From assembly GCA_023450775.1 (NCBI GenBank), contig JAEXGP010000246.1:1-8113 (forward strand): 8,113 bases of DNA, written 5' to 3'. The position numbers and the translations under genes were made by a program. Position 1 is the stretch's first letter, and each line of letters starts with the position of its first letter. Shown piece after piece: positions 1 to 3,693 of this stretch. The notes under the pieces were generated by a model. It ran no database searches. It was given only the letters and a program-made list of their open reading frames with translations, and had not been told where the DNA came from. This DNA is from Actinomycetes bacterium. GTDB taxonomy: Bacteria > Actinomycetota > Acidimicrobiia > Acidimicrobiales > Microtrichaceae.

Positions 1-776
1 ACGGCGCGGGGGTCGTGGCGCAGCTCGTGGCCGGCGCCGTTGATCACCCGCAGCTCCGCCCGGCCGTGGGCCGCCGCGATCGCCCGGCCGTCCTCGAGCG
101 GTGTGAGGTCGTCGCTGTCGCCGTGGATGACGAGCAGCGGCCGGGGCGACAGCTGGCGGGCCGCGGCGAGCGGCCGCACCTCGCGCAGCTCCGCCGACCA
201 CTTGTCGAACGCCGGCGGGAAGTCCAGGTCCTTGATCACCCCCACCTGCCGGGCGTGCAGGAGCAGCCGTCGCGGGTGCCGGGCCCAGTCGTCGAAGTCG
301 CCCGGGGCGGCCAGCGTGGCGACGCCCCGCACCGACGGGTTGCGCGCCCCCTCGCAGAGCGCCAGCGAACCGCCCGTGCCGGACCCGCAGACCCACACGC
401 CCGTCACGCCGAGCTGGGCGACGTGGTCGACGGCGGCGTGGATGTCGTCGAGCCAGCCCTGGAGCGAGAAGTCCCCTTCGGCCGTCCCGCAGCCGCGGAA
501 GTTCATGGTCAGCACGACCCAGCCGAGCTCGGACGCGATGCGCGCGGCCAGCTCGGGGAACGACTTGCCGGACTGCTGGCTCTCGCGGCCCCGCGTGGGG
601 AACCCGTGGCACAGCACCAGCCCCGGCGCGTCGTGCGCGGGCACGAGCGGCTCGGCCAGGTGCCCGCTCAGCAGCAGGTCACCCGAGCGGAACGTGTAGT
701 CCATGACCGGCGGCCCCGAGGGCTCGGTGGACCCGTTCGACCCGTTGACGGGGCCTCCCTGCGGCTGATCGGTCAC
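1..776 (-). CDS. Alpha/beta-hydrolase-fold protein with non-canonical nucleophile elbow (3' end off window)
   Basis: The reading frame stays open to base 1, so the C-terminus is missing. Counting from the internal ATG at 704, residues 28-34 (GLVLCHG) form the early strand and oxyanion region, 66-73 (TMNFRGCG) the next fold motif, 107-112 (GSGTGG) the nucleophile elbow, 194-201 (HGDSDDLT) the acid loop and 223-226 (GAGH) the catalytic His. The usual elbow is G-x-S-x-G-G, but here the nucleophile position is Gly109. Acid and His candidates remain. The fold is clear, but substrate and activity are unknown; it may be a non-catalytic homologue. The GTG at 776 lies 13 bases after the upstream stop and has a weak GAGG; the 24 extra residues are Gly/Pro/Ser-rich with GC-rich third positions. 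The ATG at 704 is an alternative start. It probably shares a transcript with the 72-residue gene upstream. Confidence 0.85.
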   Translation of the reverse strand, partial: MTDQPQGGPVNGSNGSTEPSGPPVMDYTFRSGDLLLSGHLAEPLVPAHDAPGLVLCHGFPTRGRESQQSGKSFPELAARIASELGWVVLTMNFRGCGTAEGDFSLQGWLDDIHAAVDHVAQLGVTGVWVCGSGTGGSLALCEGARNPSVRGVATLAAPGDFDDWARHPRRLLLHARQVGVIKDLDFPPAFDKWSAELREVRPLAAARQLSPRPLLVIHGDSDDLTPLEDGRAIAAAHGRAELRVINGAGHELRHDPRA

Positions 777-789
777 CGTGCGCCGCGCC

Positions 790-1008
790 TCAGGCGTCGC
801 TGAGGTGCTTCTGCTTCCCGTAGAGGTGGTAGCCGCGGTTGCGAGCCTCGGCGAGCGTGTCGGGGGCGAAGCACAGGAAGGTCTCGGCCGCCATCAGCTC
901 CTCGATGAGGTGCTCGTCCTCGGGCCCGAGCGCGTCCACGTCGTAGACCACCTGGGTGCGCTTGTCGCCCACGTACTGGTGGTGCTCGAACTTGCCGGGA
1001 CGGTCCAT
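790..1008 (-). CDS. 72-residue uncharacterised protein
   Basis: I do not recognise this protein. It has 72 residues, is soluble-looking, and has no signal peptide or membrane segment. The N-terminal part is charged (MDRPGKFEHHQYVGDKRTQV), the middle is acidic (residues 27-38, ALGPEDEHLIEE), and the C-terminal third (residues 43-63) is aromatic with one Cys (TFLCFAPDTLAEARNRGYHLY). The ATG at 1008 is chosen because GAGGAG lies 10 bases upstream and a TACGAT -10 box sits at 1051-1056. The longer open frame up to 1140 runs through the inverted repeat and is unlikely to be translated. The stop is 13 bases before the GTG of the alpha/beta-hydrolase gene, so the two are probably cotranscribed. Function unknown. 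Confidence 0.75.
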   Translation of the reverse strand: MDRPGKFEHHQYVGDKRTQVVYDVDALGPEDEHLIEELMAAETFLCFAPDTLAEARNRGYHLYGKQKHLSDA

Positions 1009-1050
1009 CTGGTGCGGTCTCCTCGTGCGGCGGCCCTGCTGTGCCCGGAC

Positions 1051-1056
1051 ATCGTA
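1051..1056 (-). promoter_or_regulatory. Candidate -10 box for the 72-residue gene
   Basis: On the minus strand this reads TACGAT, a match to the actinobacterial TAnnnT -10 pattern. It predicts a start of transcription near 1044 and a leader of about 36 bases that carries the GAGGAG ribosome-binding site at 1019-1024. I see no good -35 hexamer. A CCGGAAC/GTTCCGG inverted repeat (1060-1066 and 1079-1085) lies directly upstream and could be an operator. Confidence 0.4.
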
Positions 1057-1103
1057 GGACCGGAACGCGACCCGTCCGGTTCCGGCACCGTTCTGGTGCG
1101 CAC

Positions 1104-1153
1104 GTTCTGTTGCGCGATGTGCGGCCCAGAGGCCGCACATCGCGCAACAGAAC
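1104..1153. repeat. Perfect 23-bp inverted repeat with 4-base loop
   Basis: The arms at 1104-1126 and 1131-1153 are exact reverse complements, separated by CAGA. The left arm begins GTTCTGTTGCGCGATG and ends GCGGCC. It lies between two minus-strand genes, 36 bases after the stop of the membrane-anchored protein, so the transcript would form a very stable hairpin there. No T-tract follows on the minus strand. It could be a U-less actinobacterial terminator, a processing or stability element, or one copy of a dispersed palindromic (REP-like) repeat. The sequence directly shows the structure; the role is inferred. Confidence 0.9.
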
Positions 1154-1158
1154 CGGGG

Positions 1159-1197
1159 CGCTCAGTCCAGCTTCCCGCTCCCGGACGCTCAGTCCAG
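1159..1197. repeat. 12-bp direct repeat duplicating a gene's stop region
   Basis: CGCTCAGTCCAG occurs at 1159-1170 and exactly again at 1186-1197. The second copy contains the end of the membrane-anchored protein gene (minus strand CTG GAC TGA GCG). The copies are 27 bases apart, so the downstream copy gives a second Leu-Asp-stop in the same frame; read-through would add nine codons. It probably reflects a small duplication at the gene's 3' end. Confidence 0.85.
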
Positions 1198-1632
1198 GTC
1201 GTCGGGGCCCGAGACGCGGGGACCGATCGCCCCGATCGCCTCGTAGTAGCGCTCCTCCACGTCGAGCACGGTGACCACGTCGGCGTCCGCGATCTCCACG
1301 CCCTGCTCCTCCAGCCGGCCGAGCACCCAGGCGATCGGCTCGTCGTCGGGGACGACCACGAGCGCGTCGCCGATGTCGTCGGCCGTCTTCTCGGACGCCA
1401 CGCCCTTGGACGCCAGGTAGTCGCAGTGCGCGAGCAGGACGGCGCGCACGTCGTCGTAGCTGAGCTCCGCGGTCAGGTCGTCGGGCAGCCGGTCCGCCAC
1501 GAAGTCCACGGCCTCCTCGAGGTCGTAGACGCTGCGGCGCGGCCGCACCGCCAGGCTGCCCGTCACCCCGCCGATCGTGACGGCGGCGATGACGAAGCAG
1601 ACCAGGGCGGCGAGGACGATCCAGATCCACAC
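1189..1632 (-). CDS. Small N-terminally membrane-anchored protein, function unknown
   Basis: 147 residues. Residues 2-28 are a hydrophobic helix (WIWIVLAALVCFVIAAVTIG and on), followed by positive charges (RPRR, 30-33), which suggests a single anchor with the rest in the cytoplasm. Residues 34-147 form an acidic helical domain: VYDLEEAVDFVADRL (35-49), a central stretch with one Cys (LLAHCDYLASKGV), then PDDEPIAWVLGRLEEQGVEI (95-114) and a Tyr-rich segment (VEERYYEAI). I recognise no family. The GTG at 1632 is chosen because the membrane helix follows at once and AGGGG lies 9 bases upstream; longer starts would overlap the dehydrogenase gene. It lies 37 bases after that gene's stop, so the two are probably cotranscribed. 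Confidence 0.72.
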   Translation of the reverse strand: MWIWIVLAALVCFVIAAVTIGGVTGSLAVRPRRSVYDLEEAVDFVADRLPDDLTAELSYDDVRAVLLAHCDYLASKGVASEKTADDIGDALVVVPDDEPIAWVLGRLEEQGVEIADADVVTVLDVEERYYEAIGAIGPRVSGPDDLD

Positions 1633-1669
1633 GGCGGTGCGCCCCTGCGGGGATCCGGCCCGGACGGGC

Positions 1670-2785
1670 TCAGATCCCGATGCGCTGGGCGAGCAGCTCG
1701 CGGTGGTAGGTCGGATCGCCGAAGAGCAGTTCGGAGCTCTTGGCGCGCTTGAAGTACAGGTGCGCCGGGTGCTCCCAGGTGAAGCCGATGCCGCCGTGGA
1801 TCTGGATGTTCTCGGCCGCGGCGTGGAAGTAGGCCTCCGAGCAGTACGCCTTGGCGAGCGAAGCAACCGAGGGCAGCTCGTCGTTCAGCTCCGAGGCGCA
1901 CCAGCCGGCGTAGTAGGCCGCCGACTTGGCGGACTCGACCTCGAGCAGCATGTCGGCGCACTTGTGCTTGATCGCCTGGAACGAGCCGATCGGGCGACCG
2001 AACTGCACGCGGTCCTTGGCGTACTGGACGGCCGACTCGAGGACCTCCTGCGAGCCACCGACCTGCTCGGCGGCGAGCCCCACCGCGGCGAGGTCGAGGA
2101 CCGTGGACAGCACGTCCCAGCCACCGCCGTCGGTGCCGATGAGCGTCGCGGGCACGTCCGCGTACTCCAGGCGGGCCTGCTTGCGGGTCTGGTCCATCGT
2201 CGACAGCGCCGTGCGGGTCAGGCCCGCGGCACCGCCGGCCACGGCGAACAGGCTCACGCCCGCGTCGGTGCGGGCGGCCGTGATGATCAGATCCGCGGTG
2301 TGGCCGTCGAGGACGTACAGCTTGGTGCCGTTGATCTTCCAGCCGTCGCCGTCGGCGGTCGCGGTGGCGGTCACGGCCGACTCGTCCCACTTCCCGTTGG
2401 GCTCGGTATAGGCGAGGGTCGCCACCGTCTCACCCGAGGCGATGCCCGGCAGGTAGGACTTCTTCGCGTCCTCGTCGCCCGAGTGGATGAGCGTCTGGCC
2501 GGCCAGGACGACGGTCGAGAAGTACGGGGCGCACAGCAGGCGGCGGCCCATCTCCTCGAGCACCACGATCAGCTCGACGAAGCTGTAGCCGGAGCCGCCG
2601 TACTCCTCGGGGATGACCAGGCCCTGCAGACCCATCTGCTCGGCCATCTGCGTCCACACCGCGGTGTCGTAGCCGGACTCGGTGTCCATGAGCTCGCGGA
2701 CGGTCGCCTCGTCGGACTTGGCGTTGAGGAAGTCCCGGACGACCTTGCGGAGCTCTTCCTGCTCCTCGCTGAATGCGAAGTTCAC
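1670..2785 (-). CDS. Acyl-CoA dehydrogenase family protein (FadE-like), canonical catalytic Glu not found
   Basis: 371 residues, the usual length for a FAD-dependent acyl-CoA dehydrogenase, which desaturates acyl-CoA at C2-C3 and passes electrons to ETF. The helical N-domain spans 1-120 (EEYGGSGYS at 60-68), the beta domain about 121-220 (AYTEPN at 125-130, GWKINGTKLYV at 148-158), and the C-terminal helices about 225-371. FAD-site motifs include DRVQFGRPIGSFQAIKH (258-274) and QIHGGIGFTWEH (328-339). The MCAD-type Glu of the IYEGT motif aligns with Phe355 (ELLFGD), and the LCAD/IVD-type Glu near the VLDLAA segment (229-234) is also absent. Actinobacterial alpha2-beta2 enzymes contain one such non-catalytic subunit, so it may need a partner, which is not adjacent. 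The acyl substrate cannot be told; steroid side chains and short fatty acids are options. It is divergent from the cytidylyltransferase gene. Confidence 0.93.
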   Translation of the reverse strand: MNFAFSEEQEELRKVVRDFLNAKSDEATVRELMDTESGYDTAVWTQMAEQMGLQGLVIPEEYGGSGYSFVELIVVLEEMGRRLLCAPYFSTVVLAGQTLIHSGDEDAKKSYLPGIASGETVATLAYTEPNGKWDESAVTATATADGDGWKINGTKLYVLDGHTADLIITAARTDAGVSLFAVAGGAAGLTRTALSTMDQTRKQARLEYADVPATLIGTDGGGWDVLSTVLDLAAVGLAAEQVGGSQEVLESAVQYAKDRVQFGRPIGSFQAIKHKCADMLLEVESAKSAAYYAGWCASELNDELPSVASLAKAYCSEAYFHAAAENIQIHGGIGFTWEHPAHLYFKRAKSSELLFGDPTYHRELLAQRIGI

Positions 2786-2791
2786 TGTGCG

Positions 2792-2799
2792 TTCCCCCT
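2792..2799 (-). promoter_or_regulatory. Strong ribosome-binding site of the acyl-CoA dehydrogenase gene
   Basis: The minus strand reads AGGGGGAA, six bases before the GTG at 2785-2783. It supports GTG as the start and contrasts with the opposite gene, which has no ribosome-binding site. Confidence 0.75.
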
Positions 2800-2865
2800 G
2801 GGATGCGTCGGAGTGCGTCGTGCGGCGCAGGTTCTACACCGACCGGCGGGACCGCGCACGCCGCT

Positions 2866-2889
2866 GTGTGTCCACATGTGTACGCACAC
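2866..2889. promoter_or_regulatory. Candidate operator in the divergent intergenic region
   Basis: A TG/CA-rich palindromic patch is centred on CACATGTG (2873-2880), flanked by GTGTG (2866-2870) and CACAC (2885-2889). The outer arms are offset by two bases, so symmetry is imperfect. It lies about 80 bases upstream of the dehydrogenase start and about 60 upstream of the cytidylyltransferase start, a suitable place for a TetR-type or similar repressor that controls either gene. Binding is inferred only. Confidence 0.3.
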
Positions 2890-2936
2890 CCGACGCGATC
2901 CGCACCACGACGGCAGGAACGGGCCCCCGACGCCGG

Positions 2937-2942
2937 TAGCGT
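2937..2942 (+). promoter_or_regulatory. -10 box of a leaderless cytidylyltransferase mRNA
   Basis: TAGCGT fits the TAnnnT pattern and ends seven bases before the ATG at 2950. Transcription would therefore begin at or next to the start codon. No Shine-Dalgarno sequence precedes the ATG, which fits a leaderless transcript. Confidence 0.55.
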
Positions 2943-2949
2943 CGTAGCC

Positions 2950-3414
2950 ATGTCCGACACGACGCCCGACGGATCGGCCCCCCTCACCCGCACCGGACGG
3001 GTCGGCTACGCCCCCGGCGTCTACGACCTGTTCCATGTCGGGCACCTCAACATGCTGCGCAACGCCTCGCAGTTCTGCGACTACCTGATCGCCGGCGTCG
3101 TCAGCGACGAGATGGCGCAGCGCAACAAGGGCAACCGGCCGGTGGTCCCGCTCGAGGAGCGCCTGGAGATCGTCGGCGCCATCCGCTGGGTGGACGAGGC
3201 GGTCGCCGAGGACGTGCCGCACAAGCTCGAGATGTGGGAGCGCCTGCGCTTCGACGTGATCATCAAGGGCGACGACTGGAAGGGCACGGACAAGGGCGAC
3301 AAGTTGGAGTCCGACTTCGCCGCCCACGGCGTGGACGTGGCCTACGTGCCCTACACGCAGCGGACGTCGAGCTCCATGCTCCGTCGCATCCTCGAGCGCG
3401 AGCTCGAAGCCTGA
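2950..3414 (+). CDS. TagD-like glycerol-3-phosphate cytidylyltransferase
   Basis: 154 residues, one nucleotidyltransferase domain of the TagD/GCT type, slightly longer than TagD because of a 15-residue N-terminal tail. The CTP-binding signature GVYDLFHVGH is at 23-32 (HxGH at 29-32). Next come VSDEMAQRNKGNRPVVPLEE (51-70), which corresponds to the TagD segment with its substrate Lys, then RWVDEAV, KGDDWKGT (106-113), and RTSSSMLRR (138-146) at the place of TagD's RTxGIST motif. The family joins CTP and glycerol 3-phosphate to CDP-glycerol plus pyrophosphate, the activated unit for teichoic-acid-like or glycerol-phosphate-decorated polymers. The altered RTSSS motif leaves open another phospho-alcohol substrate. 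The ATG is fixed by the leaderless promoter. It stands alone on its strand and is followed by a hairpin. Confidence 0.88.
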   Translation: MSDTTPDGSAPLTRTGRVGYAPGVYDLFHVGHLNMLRNASQFCDYLIAGVVSDEMAQRNKGNRPVVPLEERLEIVGAIRWVDEAVAEDVPHKLEMWERLRFDVIIKGDDWKGTDKGDKLESDFAAHGVDVAYVPYTQRTSSSMLRRILERELEA

Positions 3415-3446
3415 GGGCGGGAAGTTCGATTCACCCGTTCGACACG

Positions 3447-3464
3447 CTGGGTGGTTCCACCCAG
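3447..3464 (+). terminator. Candidate terminator after the cytidylyltransferase gene
   Basis: CTGGGTGG (3447-3454) and CCACCCAG (3457-3464) are perfectly complementary with TT between them, in practice a seven-pair stem with a GTTC loop. It starts 33 bases after the stop codon. No T-tract follows, which is common in GC-rich actinobacteria, so termination here is likely but not proven. Confidence 0.5.
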
Positions 3465-3503
3465 GCCGACTGGCGCGCCCGCGGCCCGGTTGACGACGGT
3501 TCC

Positions 3504-3531
3504 GTCACGGAGCGTCACAGAGCTGTCACAG
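3504..3531 (+). promoter_or_regulatory. Three helically phased GTCAC repeats upstream of the beta-helix gene
   Basis: GTCACGG (3504), GTCACAG (3514) and GTCACAG (3525) recur at spacings of 10 and 11 bases, about one turn of DNA, so the same face would be presented to a protein. They lie about 75-100 bases upstream of the predicted transcription start. The motif resembles the GTCACA-type direct repeats reported for the actinobacterial response regulator MtrA, which controls cell-wall genes. This link is inferred from sequence likeness. The 3415-3693 stretch that holds them has no credible gene. Confidence 0.4.
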
Positions 3532-3593
3532 TTGCACCCGTGTCATTCGTGACGACTTCACGACTTCTGCAACACAATCGCAACATCCTCGGA

Positions 3594-3599
3594 TAGGCT
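3594..3599 (+). promoter_or_regulatory. Candidate -10 box of the beta-helix lipoprotein gene
   Basis: TAGGCT matches TAnnnT and lies in a locally AT-richer patch. Transcription would start near 3606, giving a leader of roughly 88 bases. No clear -35 hexamer is visible 16-19 bases upstream, consistent with an activator-dependent promoter. Inverted repeats GTTGCA/TGCAAC (3531-3536, 3568-3573) and CGTGA/TCACG flank the -35 region. Confidence 0.4.
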
Positions 3600-3644
3600 C
3601 CTGCTCGTTGGGGATCGAGAAATCGGGCTCAACCTCTGCCGCTC

Positions 3645-3662
3645 GTAGGTCGATGGACCTAC
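3645..3662 (+). other. Hairpin in the 5' leader of the beta-helix gene
   Basis: GTAGGTC (3645-3651), loop GATG, GACCTAC (3656-3662): a perfect seven-pair stem that ends 16 bases before the AAGGGAG ribosome-binding site (3679-3685). It could affect mRNA stability or translation. I compared the leader with riboswitch consensus patterns I know (c-di-AMP, c-di-GMP) and found no convincing match. Confidence 0.45.
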
Positions 3663-3693
3663 AGACCGGACCGCTGCCAAGGGAGAGCTCCGC

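Noticed and set aside
1009..1140. Extension of the 72-residue gene to 116 codons
   Set aside because: It would translate one arm of the inverted repeat and skip the good ribosome-binding site and -10 box upstream of 1008.
1104..1153. Inverted repeat as the end of an insertion sequence
   Set aside because: The arms are adjacent, there is no transposase frame between or beside them, and no flanking target duplication is seen immediately outside the arms.
2868..2876. DnaA-box-like GTGTCCACA
   Set aside because: It matches the actinobacterial TTGTCCACA box at eight of nine positions but is alone, with no replication genes or further boxes nearby.
1577..2947. 456-codon open frame on the plus strand opposite the dehydrogenase
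   Set aside because: It is antisense to a clear acyl-CoA dehydrogenase, has no family motif, and its Arg/Gly/Leu-rich content is typical of shadow frames in GC-rich DNA.
3600..3693. Known riboswitch in the beta-helix leader
   Set aside because: The leader is short and I could not place the conserved cores of the c-di-AMP or c-di-GMP classes; only a simple hairpin is supported.
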